Shown: piece by piece, positions 17,136 to 26,607 of the stretch
Numbering within the stretch: position 1 is the stretch's first letter
Layout: each line of letters starts with the position of its first letter
From: Phycisphaeraceae bacterium
Lineage (GTDB): Bacteria > Planctomycetota > Phycisphaerae > Phycisphaerales > UBA1924
Assembly: GCA_020639195.1 (NCBI GenBank)
Contig: JACKHB010000005.1
Span: 248,001-312,000 of the forward strand
DNA: 64,000 nucleotides
Reading direction: 5' to 3'
The notes under the pieces: generated by a model
Databases searched by the model: none
What the model was told of the DNA's origin: nothing
Seen by the model: the letters and a program-made list of their open reading frames with translations, nothing else
Made by a program: the position numbers and the translations under genes

Positions 17136-18350
17136 ATGCCACTCTCCTCGACGGAGCGGCGCCTGGCCGATGCGATCGCATCGAGGCGCGACAGCCTGCT
17201 CGCCGATCTGCGATTGCACGTCAACACGCCGACCGGTCCGGGTTCGACCGACGGCATCGATGAGACACGAAGCCGCCTTGCGGACCGGCTTCGGGCGATC
17301 GGTGCCGCCATCGAGGAGGTTCCCGGACAGGCCAAACCGGGCTGGCTGTACGGTGCAGAACCGGAAAAGCCGCCCCCGCCCGCGACCATCGGTCGGTCCG
17401 GGGGCTCTGCGACGGGCAAGAGCGTCCTCATCGCAGGGCATCTGGACACGGTCCACGATGTCAACAGCCCGTTCCGCGAGCTGAAGATCGCGCCCGACGC
17501 GAAGACGGCAACGGGGCCGGGGTGCGTGGACATGAAAGGTGGACTCGTGATCGCCGTCGCGGCACTCGAAACGCTCCACGAATTCGAGGTGTCCTGCGCC
17601 TGGTCGTTCCTCATGACCGCCGATGAGGAGACGGGGTCGTACTGTTCGGAGCGGACCCTGCGCCGCGAGGCGGAGAGGCACGAGGTGGGATTGGCACTCG
17701 AACCGGCGCTCCCCGGCGGAGCGCTCGCCGTCGAGCGCCTGGGCAGTGGTCAATTCATGATCGAGGCAAGAGGCCAGTCCGCCCACGTCGGGCGCGACTT
17801 CGAAAGGGGCATCTCTGCCGTGACCGCACTGGCCCACCGCATCGTCGCGGCGGCCTCGATTCCCGATCCAGCCCACGGCCGAATCCTGAGTATCGGACCC
17901 ATCGATGGCGGTCGCGCAACCAACGCCGTACCCGACCTTGCCCGAGCTTGGGGCAACGTTCGCTACCCGACGCAGCAGGTGGCCGATGACCTCGAACGCA
18001 TGCTTCTGGATCTCGAGACGACGGCGGACGAATTGCCCCACGTACGGGTGCTGCGTTCTTTCAACCGTCCCGCCAAGCCGCTGACACCTGAAGTCGATCG
18101 TCTGGCACACGTTGCACGATCCGTTGCCGAGGATCTCGGCCAGAAGCTCCCTTTCGCGGCCACGGGTGGCGTCTGCGATGGCAATATCCTCCAGGCCGCG
18201 GGCCTCCCCACGATCGATACGGTCGGTGTTCGAGGTGGAGGCCTGCACACGTCTCAGGAATGGATCGACCTCGACAGCCTCGTTGAGCGATGCCAGCTGC
18301 TCACGGTGCTCATCGGCCGACTGTGCGGGGCCGAATCGTCCCACGCCTAG
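17136..18350 (+). CDS. M20-family amidohydrolase, glutamate-carboxypeptidase-like
   Basis: 404-residue M20 metallopeptidase (ArgE/DapE/carboxypeptidase G2 clan). Zinc-site segments are in order: AGHLDTVHD (His and catalytic Asp), GPGCVDMKGG (bridging Asp), TADEETGS (catalytic Glu pair), ALEPALPGG, and GGGLHTSQEW near the C-terminus. A dimerisation lid with RGQSAHVGRDFERG lies between. M20 enzymes remove acyl groups from N-acyl amino acids. With astA, astD and a succinylornithine-type aminotransferase downstream and no astE, it may be the succinylglutamate desuccinylase of this route. That is inference from context. A TACCAT box ends 6 bases before the ATG. Confidence 0.85.
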   Translation: MPLSSTERRLADAIASRRDSLLADLRLHVNTPTGPGSTDGIDETRSRLADRLRAIGAAIEEVPGQAKPGWLYGAEPEKPPPPATIGRSGGSATGKSVLIAGHLDTVHDVNSPFRELKIAPDAKTATGPGCVDMKGGLVIAVAALETLHEFEVSCAWSFLMTADEETGSYCSERTLRREAERHEVGLALEPALPGGALAVERLGSGQFMIEARGQSAHVGRDFERGISAVTALAHRIVAAASIPDPAHGRILSIGPIDGGRATNAVPDLARAWGNVRYPTQQVADDLERMLLDLETTADELPHVRVLRSFNRPAKPLTPEVDRLAHVARSVAEDLGQKLPFAATGGVCDGNILQAAGLPTIDTVGVRGGGLHTSQEWIDLDSLVERCQLLTVLIGRLCGAESSHA

Positions 18351-18398
18351 ACTCTCAAACAGCTCGGTTCTGCTAGCCAATCGTCTCCGGAGTTGCCC

Positions 18399-19853
18399 AT
18401 GATTCAGGCCTCATCAGCGGCCATGACGGTCGGAGATCGCCTCCGGCAGAGCCCCTCCGTGCACACCGGGGTGGCATCCATCCTCGGCGAGCTGCGCTCG
18501 CGCAGCGCTGAAATCCGCGACATCCGCGCCGCCACGCCGGGCCTGCGTGAGCCGTACGAGGCAGCGATCGCCAGGGCTGGCGAGTTGCGAGGCCGGGGAC
18601 TGTACTACCCATACATCGGCTCGGGCATGGGCAACGGCGCGCTGGTCGAGCTCGCCGACGGCTCGGTCAAGTGGGACATGATCTGCGGCATCGGCGTGCA
18701 CTTCTTTGGCCACTGCGATACCGACCTGATCGAGGCAGCCCTGTTCGCGTCGATCGAGGATGTCGTCAAGCACGGCAATCTGCAGACCAACGCCGCCGCA
18801 TTCCAGTTTGCCGACGCGCTGGTCACAGAAGCCTCCCGGGAGAGCCGGCTGCGCCACTGTTTCCTCTCCACCGGCGGCGCCCTGGCCAACGAGAACGCGC
18901 TGAAGATTTGCTACCAGAAGCACGCTCCGGCCAGCCGCGTCATGGTCTTCAAAGACTGCTTCATGGGTCGCACCAACACCATGGCCCAATTGGGAGACGG
19001 CCCCGCCTACCGCCAGGGACTGCCGCTGAACGTCTCGGTCGACTACGTGCCCTTCTATGACGAGATCGCGGCCGAACGGATGGGGCAGAAGCGGTTCATC
19101 GACATGGTGGTCGCCCATGTCGCCTCGCTCATCGAACGCTACCCGCGCCAGCACGCGTGCTTCGTCTTCGAACTGCTCCAGGGCGAGGGGGGATTCAACA
19201 CGGCGCCCCGCGAGTTCTTCGTCGCGCTCATGGACGTGTGCAAGGCCGGCGGAATCGCGATCTGGGACGACGAGATCCAGACCTTTGGCCGGCTGGACCG
19301 CATGTTCGCGTACGAAACGCTGGATCTGGGAGACTACATCGACGTGCTGAGCCTGGGGAAGATGTCCCACGCCTGCGCCACGCTGTTCACTCCGGAGTAC
19401 AACCCCAAGTCGGGCCTCCTCAGCGGTACGTTTACCGGCGAGACGGTCAGTTTCGCCGTTGGAACGCGTGTGATCGAGCGACTGCGAGATTCCGACGCAT
19501 ACGGAGCCGACGGTCGCCACGCGCGTCACCATCGGCACTTTGTCGAGCAGGTTCGCGCGTTGGCCGCCCGTCACCCGGATTGGTTCCCCGCTCCCAAGTC
19601 GGCCCTGCTCCAGACGGGGGCGAAGGACATCGTCGGGGGGCGGGGCGGCATGATGCGGTTCACGCCGTTTGGCGGGGAGAAGGATCGCGTTCTGAAGGCC
19701 TGCCACGCGTGCTACGACGAGGGCGTCATTGTGTTCTATTGCGGCCACGATCCGTATCACCTCCGCATGCTCCCGCCGCTTGGCGTCATGCGCGAGGAAG
19801 ATTGGCCGCGCGTCTTCGAAGTCGTCGAGCGGGGCCTGGCCCGGATCGCCTGA
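18399..19853 (+). CDS. Class III PLP aminotransferase, succinylornithine-aminotransferase-like
   Basis: 484-residue fold-type I, class III aminotransferase. Shown by LSTGGALANENALKIC (cofactor phosphate loop), WDDEIQTFGR (Asp that contacts the PLP ring nitrogen) and SLGKMSHA with the Schiff-base lysine at residue 321. Length exceeds AstC/ArgD (about 400) through an N-terminal extension. Context (48 bases after the M20 gene, 42 before astA) favours N2-succinylornithine as donor and 2-oxoglutarate as acceptor. The ATG has CGGAG six bases upstream; a TTG six bases earlier is less likely. Other omega-amino substrates remain possible. Confidence 0.8.
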   Translation: MIQASSAAMTVGDRLRQSPSVHTGVASILGELRSRSAEIRDIRAATPGLREPYEAAIARAGELRGRGLYYPYIGSGMGNGALVELADGSVKWDMICGIGVHFFGHCDTDLIEAALFASIEDVVKHGNLQTNAAAFQFADALVTEASRESRLRHCFLSTGGALANENALKICYQKHAPASRVMVFKDCFMGRTNTMAQLGDGPAYRQGLPLNVSVDYVPFYDEIAAERMGQKRFIDMVVAHVASLIERYPRQHACFVFELLQGEGGFNTAPREFFVALMDVCKAGGIAIWDDEIQTFGRLDRMFAYETLDLGDYIDVLSLGKMSHACATLFTPEYNPKSGLLSGTFTGETVSFAVGTRVIERLRDSDAYGADGRHARHHRHFVEQVRALAARHPDWFPAPKSALLQTGAKDIVGGRGGMMRFTPFGGEKDRVLKACHACYDEGVIVFYCGHDPYHLRMLPPLGVMREEDWPRVFEVVERGLARIA

Positions 19854-19895
19854 GCCTGGCGACGCGATCGCAATGGTGTTCAAAGGGAGTCGGAC

Positions 19896-21089
19896 GTGTT
19901 TCTGATCCGGCGAGCAAGGATGGAGGATGTGCAAACGCTCCTCAAACTGGGGCGCATGGTGCACTTCATCAACCTTCCGCCGGACAAGGACATCATCGCC
20001 GACAAGGTGGTCCATAGTCGCAACTGCTTCATCCGCGCCGCCTCCGGCGCCGACAGGCCGGAACCCGTTTCGGTTGCCCGCAATGGCACGCCTACCGGCC
20101 TGGCCGCGGCGGCTCGGCGCGTGCCCCTGTTCATGTTCGTGCTCGAAGACACCGAGACCGGCAATTGCCTGGGAACCTCACAGGTTCTCGCCAGGATGGG
20201 CGGTCCAGGCAACCCGAATGTCAGCTACAAGCTCGAGAAGCGCAGCTTCTTCAGCCAGAGCCTCCAGACCGGCACGAGCCACATCGTTGCAAAGATGTAT
20301 CTGGACGAGTCCGGCCCGACCGAGATCGGCGGACTCATCCTCCAGCCCTCGCTCCGCGGCCACAAGCAGCGCCTCGGAAGGCTCCTCAGCCTCGTCCGGT
20401 TCCACTTCATCGGGCTGCACCGGCCGATGTTCGCCGATCAGGTGCTGGCCGAGATGATGGCCCCGATCACACCCGACGGAGTCAATCTCTTCTGGGAGTC
20501 TCTCGGGCGACGATTCGTGCCCCTGAGCTACGACGAAGCCGATCGTTTCTGCCAGCATTCCAGGGAATTCATGTTCGCGCTCCTCCCGCGCGACGACATC
20601 TACCTCTCGCTCTTGCCTCCCGCGGCCCGTTCCGTGGTTGGGCAGGTCAATCCCGAGACGGTTCCCGCGCGCCGCATGCTCGAGAAGCTGGGCTTTCGCT
20701 ACGATGACTTCGTCGATCCCTTCGACGGCGGTCCCCACCTGCACGCCCGCACCGACGAGATCGCCCCGGCGCGCGATACCCGGTGGCGTGAGTTTGGCGG
20801 CTCCGCGCGCCCGTCGGACCTCGATCGGGAGGGCATCGTCAGCACGATGGAAAGCGATGGGGAGTTCCGCGCGACGTCGGCCAAGTTCGGGATCGCCGGC
20901 GATGGGCGCGTCGTGCTCGAAGAGGAACTCGCATCCGGCCTTCGGGCGCTCGCGGGCGCACCGATCGGCGTGACACCGCTCGACGGGTCGCCCCTCGAGG
21001 ACGCACCCGCCTCCCGCTCCAAACGAACCAAACCACGCGAGTCGGGCCCCGCCCGACGCACTCGCCGCAAGCCCGCGGGCGGCGCCTGA
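19896..21089 (+). CDS. astA: Arginine/ornithine N-succinyltransferase
   Basis: 397-residue AstA-family acyltransferase that transfers succinyl from succinyl-CoA to the alpha-amino group of arginine or ornithine, the first step of the AST pathway. The start MFLIRRARMEDVQTLL, the segment PTEIGGLILQPSLRGH, ADQVLAEMMAP and PARRMLEKLGFRYDDFVDPFDGGPHL are family hallmarks. AstA is usually near 340 residues; the last 45 here are Lys/Arg-rich and look disordered. GTG start with GGGAG seven bases upstream. Its TGA overlaps the astD ATG (TGATG), so the two are translationally coupled. Confidence 0.9.
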   Translation: MFLIRRARMEDVQTLLKLGRMVHFINLPPDKDIIADKVVHSRNCFIRAASGADRPEPVSVARNGTPTGLAAAARRVPLFMFVLEDTETGNCLGTSQVLARMGGPGNPNVSYKLEKRSFFSQSLQTGTSHIVAKMYLDESGPTEIGGLILQPSLRGHKQRLGRLLSLVRFHFIGLHRPMFADQVLAEMMAPITPDGVNLFWESLGRRFVPLSYDEADRFCQHSREFMFALLPRDDIYLSLLPPAARSVVGQVNPETVPARRMLEKLGFRYDDFVDPFDGGPHLHARTDEIAPARDTRWREFGGSARPSDLDREGIVSTMESDGEFRATSAKFGIAGDGRVVLEEELASGLRALAGAPIGVTPLDGSPLEDAPASRSKRTKPRESGPARRTRRKPAGGA

Positions 21090-22645
21090 TGGACATGCCG
21101 GCCCCGCCTGGATCGAATCTCGCCCCCGCGGACCTGATCGCCGGACGATGGGTTCCTCTCACGGGCGACGCGATAGTCAAGCACAATCCGGCGCGGCCAA
21201 GCACGGTGATGTGGGCCGCCGATCCAGTTCCGGCCCACGTGGAACAGGCCGTGAACGCGGCCCGTGCCGCCTTTTCGATCTGGTCACGATGGCCGCCCGA
21301 ACGCCGGATGGAGGTCCTGCGAACCTATCAGAGACTTTGCCGTGAGCGCGCCGATGCGGTCGCGGATCGCATCGCCGACGAGACCGGCAAGGTGTTGTGG
21401 GACAGCCGGCAGGAGGCCGGCGCGCTGGCGAGCAAGGTGGATATCACTCTGGAATCCGGGGCGAACACCGGAATGTCGCGAGTGGCGTCCTTTGAGCTCG
21501 ACCTTGCCCCTTCGCGAATCGGCCGCTGCTGGTTCAGGCCCCACGGCGTCATGGCCGTGATCGCGCCATTCAACTTTCCCGCCCACCTCCCCAATGGACA
21601 CATGGTCCCGGCCCTCGCGATGGGCAACACCGTGGTGCTCAAGCCCAGCGACAAGGCGCCCGGGGTCGGGCAGATGCTCGTGCAACTGTTCCACGATGCT
21701 CTACAGGCCCACGATGCCCCGCCGGGCGTTGTAAACCTCGTGCATGGCGCCGGAGACATCGCGTCGCGCCTGGTCTCACACGAAGGTGTAGACGGCGTCC
21801 TGTTCACCGGTTCATGGCCCGTAGGCCGCAGGATACTCGAGGCGAATCTCGATCGCCCGGGCCGGATCATCGCGCTCGAAATGGGGGGCAACAACGCCGC
21901 GGTCGTGATGCCCGATGCGGACGTGCGCCAGGCCGTCATCGAGTGCGCGCGCTCGGCGTTCGTGACCACAGGACAGCGCTGCACGTGCACCCGTCGCGTG
22001 GTCGTTCATCGCGACATCGCGGACCGGTTCGTCCCCGCGCTCCTCAAGGTCACGTCAAACCTCCTGGTCGGAGATCCTCGCTCCGACGCGCCCGTGTTCA
22101 TGGGCCCCATCATCTCGGAAGAGGCCAGGGAGCTCGTCCATCAAGCCCAGGACGGCTTCGCGCGAGCCGGCGGCGAAGTCCTTCTCGAATCCACATCGGT
22201 TGATTCGCCCGAGGGCGGTTGGTACCTCACCCCGGGCGTCGTGCGGGTCGATCGCTTCGTTCCACACGACGCGTCGGACGCGGGCTGCGACGCCGAGGTG
22301 TTCGGACCGCTCCTCCGATTCAGCATCGTTGATTCGCTCGAAGAGGCCATCTCGCAGGCCAACGCGACTCGCTTCGGCCTCGCCGCCTCGATCTTCACGC
22401 GCGACCACGCCGCCGCCGAGGAGTTTCTCGCAACGGCCCGAGCGGGCTGCATCAACGTGAACGCGGGCACAGCGGGCGCCAGCAGCAGGCTGCCCTTCGG
22501 CGGGCTGGGACACTCCGGCAACCACCGTCCCGCCGGCTCGTTCTCGCTGGACTACTGCGCCTTCCCGGTCGCCGGAATGATCGAACAGGGCGACGCCGCG
22601 TCTGTGCCCACGGGCATGCGGGTGGAAGACGCCTGGGTGATTTGA
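21089..22645 (+). CDS. astD: Succinylglutamate-semialdehyde dehydrogenase
   Basis: 518-residue NAD(P)-dependent aldehyde dehydrogenase, nearest in pattern to AstD. HLPNGHMVPALAMGNTVVLKPS is the AstD form of the cofactor region (20 residues quoted in part), FTGSWPVGRRI the glycine motif, LEMGGNNAAVV the catalytic Glu strand, and TTGQRCTC holds the catalytic cysteine (Cys298). It oxidises N-succinylglutamate 5-semialdehyde to N-succinylglutamate. Coupled to astA by a one-base overlap of stop and start. Last gene of the run; a SpoIIE phosphatase converges from the other strand 32 bases on. Confidence 0.88.
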   Translation: MDMPAPPGSNLAPADLIAGRWVPLTGDAIVKHNPARPSTVMWAADPVPAHVEQAVNAARAAFSIWSRWPPERRMEVLRTYQRLCRERADAVADRIADETGKVLWDSRQEAGALASKVDITLESGANTGMSRVASFELDLAPSRIGRCWFRPHGVMAVIAPFNFPAHLPNGHMVPALAMGNTVVLKPSDKAPGVGQMLVQLFHDALQAHDAPPGVVNLVHGAGDIASRLVSHEGVDGVLFTGSWPVGRRILEANLDRPGRIIALEMGGNNAAVVMPDADVRQAVIECARSAFVTTGQRCTCTRRVVVHRDIADRFVPALLKVTSNLLVGDPRSDAPVFMGPIISEEARELVHQAQDGFARAGGEVLLESTSVDSPEGGWYLTPGVVRVDRFVPHDASDAGCDAEVFGPLLRFSIVDSLEEAISQANATRFGLAASIFTRDHAAAEEFLATARAGCINVNAGTAGASSRLPFGGLGHSGNHRPAGSFSLDYCAFPVAGMIEQGDAASVPTGMRVEDAWVI

Positions 22646-22677
22646 GCCCGCCTTCAGGATTGCCCGTGGGGGGCCTC

Positions 22678-23505
22678 TCAGACCCCAAGCCCCATCATGC
22701 GGCCCAGCACCCGCAGCCTGTCCGTCAGGGTCTGCTTCGGTGGATCCGCGGCGTTGTGATGCAGCACCAGCACGGTGATGTCGTCGCCAAGAGAGCCGCC
22801 GTGATGCGCCTCGATTCGCTCGACGAGCCGCGACGGAAACTCGACGGCATCTTCCACGCCGACCTCCCGCGCCAGCCCGAGCACACCATGCTCCCCAAGG
22901 GCCCGCTGCCCGGGTCCCGTGGCCTCCATCAGCGCGTCGGTATATGCAACCACGAGATCGCCGCGGGAGAGCCGCACGGCGAATTGGTGATACGGCGTCT
23001 CTTCGATCAGTCCAAGCGGCAGGTTCGCCACTCCTACCTCGGGCGATCCGCTCGACTCGATCGCCTCACCCAGATCATGCCGCAGAAGTGCCCACTCATC
23101 TCGATCCGCCCGATACCACAGCGGCGCCGGATGGCCCGCGTTGCACACAATGAGATGGTCCGTCGCGGCGTAGTAGGTCATCAGCACGGCCGTCGCGAAT
23201 CGTCCCGCCGTCGAAACGTGCGAGAACTCGTCACTCAGCCGACGTGTGAACCGCGATTGATCCACCGTGTTGATGTGCTTGCGCATCAATCGGCGCAGGG
23301 ATCTCGCGACCTCATCGACTTCCGATCCATGACCCGCGACATCCGCCACAACGAATCGGCTGATGGACCCGGCGCCGCAGACCGAGATGTAGTAGAGATC
23401 TCCCCCGTGATCGCTGCCCGCGAACGGCCTGGCGTACACCACCGCATCGATCCCCGGTGTGGAGACCGTGTTCGACACGGACTGATTCCCACCCCAGACC
23501 TCCAT
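22678..23505 (-). CDS. SpoIIE/RsbU-type PP2C protein phosphatase
   Basis: About 275 residues of the SpoIIE phosphatase domain that dephosphorylates anti-anti-sigma-type proteins. Metal-binding signatures are visible: SDHGGDLYY, VVADVAGHG, NAGHPAPLWY, AYTDALMEA and LGDDITVLVL. No sensory domain is attached, so a partner probably controls it. The ATG at 23505 is conservative; the frame continues to a TTG at 23613 with less typical sequence. It trails nadK on the same strand and may be the last gene of that operon. Confidence 0.8.
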   Translation of the reverse strand: MEVWGGNQSVSNTVSTPGIDAVVYARPFAGSDHGGDLYYISVCGAGSISRFVVADVAGHGSEVDEVARSLRRLMRKHINTVDQSRFTRRLSDEFSHVSTAGRFATAVLMTYYAATDHLIVCNAGHPAPLWYRADRDEWALLRHDLGEAIESSGSPEVGVANLPLGLIEETPYHQFAVRLSRGDLVVAYTDALMEATGPGQRALGEHGVLGLAREVGVEDAVEFPSRLVERIEAHHGGSLGDDITVLVLHHNAADPPKQTLTDRLRVLGRMMGLGV

Positions 23506-23670
23506 GCATTGCAGGCCCACAGAGTCTGACGCGGTTCCAGCCTGTCTTGCGCTCGCCGCCACCACCGTGCCTCCGGTCTCGCGTTCTGCCCGTGATGGGG
23601 GAGCCGAGCCCAATTCGCCCTCGTTTCCTCGATGCCAGACGCTCGCTGTCGCCGCGACCTGGACCGATCG

Positions 23671-24555
23671 TTACGAGCCCGACCCGTCGCGGAACCGGGG
23701 AGCCAAGGCCCAATGCAGCTTGTCGATGGCCGTCGCCCAATAGCTCCGATCGGGGTTGGTGACGAACCGAACCACCTGGCGGTCCCGCCGAACGACGATC
23801 CGCTCGCCCGCCTCCAGCTGCGTCAGCGGCCGCCCATCGATCGCCAGCGTCGTTCCTTCGCCCGACTCCGACGAATTGGCCCGCAGCAGCGAGATCTCCA
23901 CCCGGCTGGCCGAGTCCACCACAATCGGCCGGAACGACAACGAATGGGCCGCGATCGGCGTGATCGCCACGCCCTGCACGGTCGGCGCCAGAATCGGGCC
24001 ACCGGCCGACAGGTTGTACGCGGTGGACCCCGTCGGCGTGGAGACGATCAGCCCGTCGCCGCTGATCTCCGGTCCCGGCTCGCCATCGATGCTCAGGCTG
24101 AGCGCGATCATCCGATACGGCGGCCCCGCCGTAATCACAACATCGTTGAGCGCGACCCCCTCGGCTCGCGCGCCCTCCCCGCCCGCCGGCACGACCTCGA
24201 CGGCCAGTCGCCCCAGTTCCCGGAAGCTCAGCAGCCCGTCACCCAGCACCGACGGCGCGTGCCGCTCGAACGCCCGCAAGTCAAACTCCGCGAGAAACCC
24301 AAGCTTGCCGAGGTTGACCCCCAGAAGCGCGACGCCGCGCTCGGCCGCCTCCGGCACCGCGGCCAACAGCGACCCATCGCCTCCGAGCACCACGACGAGA
24401 TCGAGCCGGTCGAGCCCCTCGAGAGGCGGGCATGATCGAGCATCGCCCTCGAGCACCAGCGTGCCATGCCGCCGGATCAAGTCCCGCACCACAGGCGCAG
24501 CGCGGACAGCGTCGCTCTTCTCTTGGTTCACCAGCAGGACCGTGTGGCGACCCAT
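23671..24555 (-). CDS. nadK: NAD kinase
   Basis: 294-residue NAD kinase (ATP + NAD to NADP). The family motifs are complete: VVLGGDGSLL, NDVVITAG, and STPTGSTAYNLSAGGP with the conserved glycine-rich turn. The ATG lies two bases after the dxs stop codon, so the gene is read from the dxs transcript. The open frame extends 156 bases upstream into dxs but similarity begins at this ATG. Confidence 0.93.
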   Translation of the reverse strand: MGRHTVLLVNQEKSDAVRAAPVVRDLIRRHGTLVLEGDARSCPPLEGLDRLDLVVVLGGDGSLLAAVPEAAERGVALLGVNLGKLGFLAEFDLRAFERHAPSVLGDGLLSFRELGRLAVEVVPAGGEGARAEGVALNDVVITAGPPYRMIALSLSIDGEPGPEISGDGLIVSTPTGSTAYNLSAGGPILAPTVQGVAITPIAAHSLSFRPIVVDSASRVEISLLRANSSESGEGTTLAIDGRPLTQLEAGERIVVRRDRQVVRFVTNPDRSYWATAIDKLHWALAPRFRDGSGS

Positions 24556-24557
24556 GC

Positions 24558-26543
24558 TCAACTCGCGCTCGCGGGCGTCCCGACGCCGGGTTTGGCCTCG
24601 GCCAATGCCTCTCCAGCCGGTGGGGTCATCTCGCGAACGGCTCGCGCGATCGACGCCGCGTCGAGGCCCGCTTCGCAAATCTGGTTCGATCGTGAGTCCT
24701 GGTGGATCCACCGATCCGGCATGCCTAGCACCGTGATCCGGGACGCGTCCAGGCCGCGCCGACGCGCCACATCCACCACCGACTCACCGAAGCCGCCGAT
24801 GACGCTGTGCTCCTCCACAGTCACGATTGGCACGCCGCGCCCCAGCAGAGACTCGATCAGATCCGCATCGACCGGCTTGGCAAAGCGCGCGTCCCAGACT
24901 CCCACTCTCAGCCGTGGTGCGAGCGACGCCGCAGCGTCCACCGCCGTCAACGCGGGAACGCCAAACGCCAGCACCGCCGCGTCCAGGCGCGAATCGGCCG
25001 CCTCCGCGCCCGCCGTGAGGCATCGCGCCCGTCCCAACACGAACGGGGGGCATGCCTCGTCACCGAATCGCGGGTCCACGTCATCTCGCGGGTATCGCAC
25101 GGAAGAGACACTCTCGTCCAGGTCCCGCATGAACTCCAGCGCCGCAACCAGCGATGGCTCGTCGATCGCCGCCATAATCACGGACGCCGGCAGCGTCCGC
25201 AGCAGCGCGACATCGCAGAATCCGTGGTGCACGGCGCCGTCGCCGCCGACAAGCCCCGCCCGATCGAGACACAGACGCACCCCGAGGCCCTGCAGCGACA
25301 CCTCCTGGAACGCCTGGTCGAACGCTCGCTGCAGGAACGTGCTGTACACCGCGAAGTACGGCTTGAAACCACCCTTGGCCAGGCCCGCCATCATGTCCAT
25401 GGCGTGACTCTCGCAGATCCCAACGTCCCAGGCGCGCTGCGGAAAACGCTCGATCGCCCTGGCCACTCCCGTGCCGTCGGGCATCGCCGCCGTGCACGTC
25501 ACGACCCGTTCGTCCCGCTCCATCAGGTCAACCAGTGCGTCCGCAAACGCCGACGTGAAACTCCGCCCGCCGCGGCGCACCTCAACGCGGCAGCCCATCG
25601 AGTCGGGATCGATCGTGAACGCGCTGGGCGAGTGGAACCTCGTCGCGTCCCGCTCGGCCACCTCGAGCCCCTTGCCCTTGACGGTCTTGACGTGCAGCAG
25701 CATCGGACGATCAAAGTCGCGCGCCTCGGACAGGAACTCAATCAGGGTCGGCACGTCGTGCCCGTCGATCGGTCCGACGGTCAGCAGTCCGAACCGCTCA
25801 AACCAGGAATTCTCCGTCACCATGGCCTTGGTCGCGTCGCCCAGCCGGTGGTACGCGTCTCCGATCAGCGATCCGCCGGGCACGTGCCGCAGGATCTTCC
25901 TCGCCCCGCGCTTCATCCCCCCGTAGATGTGGCTGAGCCGCAACCGATCCAGATACTGCGAGATCGCGCCCTGCGGCCGGCTGATGGACATCCCGTTGTC
26001 GTTCAGCACGACCAGGAACTGCCGAGAGAGCGTTCCCGCGTTGTTCAGTCCCTCGAGCGCGACACCATTGACGATGGAAGCGTCACCGACCAGACTCACG
26101 ACGCGCCGACCCTCGGGGCACGCGCGCGGATCGAAGGCCTCTCCGTTGAGCGTGTCGGCCCGGGCCATGCCCACCGCCGTGGAGATCGCGGTGCCCGCGT
26201 GCCCGACGGCGAACAGGTCGAACGAGGACTCCGAGGGGGCGGGGAACCCCGCCATCCCCTCGCGCGTGCGCAGCCCCGAGATGAGACCCGCCCGCCCCGT
26301 CACCAGCTTGTGTGGATAGCACTGGTGCCCGACGTCGAACAGCAGGCGGTCGTGGGAAAAGTCGAAGACGTAGTGCAGCGCCAAGCTCAGCTCGACGACG
26401 CCAAGATTTGGCGCGAGGTGCCCGCCGACGCGCGACACCTGCCCGATGATCAACTCGCGAATCTCCGCGGCCAGTTCGTCCAACCGCTCCACGGGCAGCG
26501 ACCGCAGATCCGCAGGCGAGGAGATCGTGTCGAGCAGGCCCAT
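24558..26543 (-). CDS. dxs: 1-deoxy-D-xylulose-5-phosphate synthase
   Basis: 661-residue thiamine-diphosphate enzyme that condenses pyruvate and glyceraldehyde 3-phosphate, the first step of the MEP isoprenoid route. Seen: GGHLAPNLGVVELSLALHYVF at the N-terminus (shortened here to its recognisable start), the TPP/Mg region with GDASIVNGVALEGLNNAG, and a transketolase central domain with MDMMAGLAKGG, and a C-terminal domain with VTVEEHSVIGGFG. A TAGGAT box ends 7 bases before the ATG and there is no Shine-Dalgarno site, suggesting a leaderless start. ispA lies 64 bases upstream on the same strand, nadK follows directly. Confidence 0.93.
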   Translation of the reverse strand: MGLLDTISSPADLRSLPVERLDELAAEIRELIIGQVSRVGGHLAPNLGVVELSLALHYVFDFSHDRLLFDVGHQCYPHKLVTGRAGLISGLRTREGMAGFPAPSESSFDLFAVGHAGTAISTAVGMARADTLNGEAFDPRACPEGRRVVSLVGDASIVNGVALEGLNNAGTLSRQFLVVLNDNGMSISRPQGAISQYLDRLRLSHIYGGMKRGARKILRHVPGGSLIGDAYHRLGDATKAMVTENSWFERFGLLTVGPIDGHDVPTLIEFLSEARDFDRPMLLHVKTVKGKGLEVAERDATRFHSPSAFTIDPDSMGCRVEVRRGGRSFTSAFADALVDLMERDERVVTCTAAMPDGTGVARAIERFPQRAWDVGICESHAMDMMAGLAKGGFKPYFAVYSTFLQRAFDQAFQEVSLQGLGVRLCLDRAGLVGGDGAVHHGFCDVALLRTLPASVIMAAIDEPSLVAALEFMRDLDESVSSVRYPRDDVDPRFGDEACPPFVLGRARCLTAGAEAADSRLDAAVLAFGVPALTAVDAAASLAPRLRVGVWDARFAKPVDADLIESLLGRGVPIVTVEEHSVIGGFGESVVDVARRRGLDASRITVLGMPDRWIHQDSRSNQICEAGLDAASIARAVREMTPPAGEALAEAKPGVGTPASAS

Positions 26544-26550
26544 GCAGCCA

Positions 26551-26556
26551 ATCCTA
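26551..26556 (-). promoter_or_regulatory. TANNNT -10 box of dxs
   Basis: TAGGAT, seven bases before the ATG at 26543. Confidence 0.55.
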
Positions 26557-26607
26557 TGTGATCCGGCCCACCTTGGTTCGCCACGGGCATCCCGATTCGA
26601 TCGAGCC

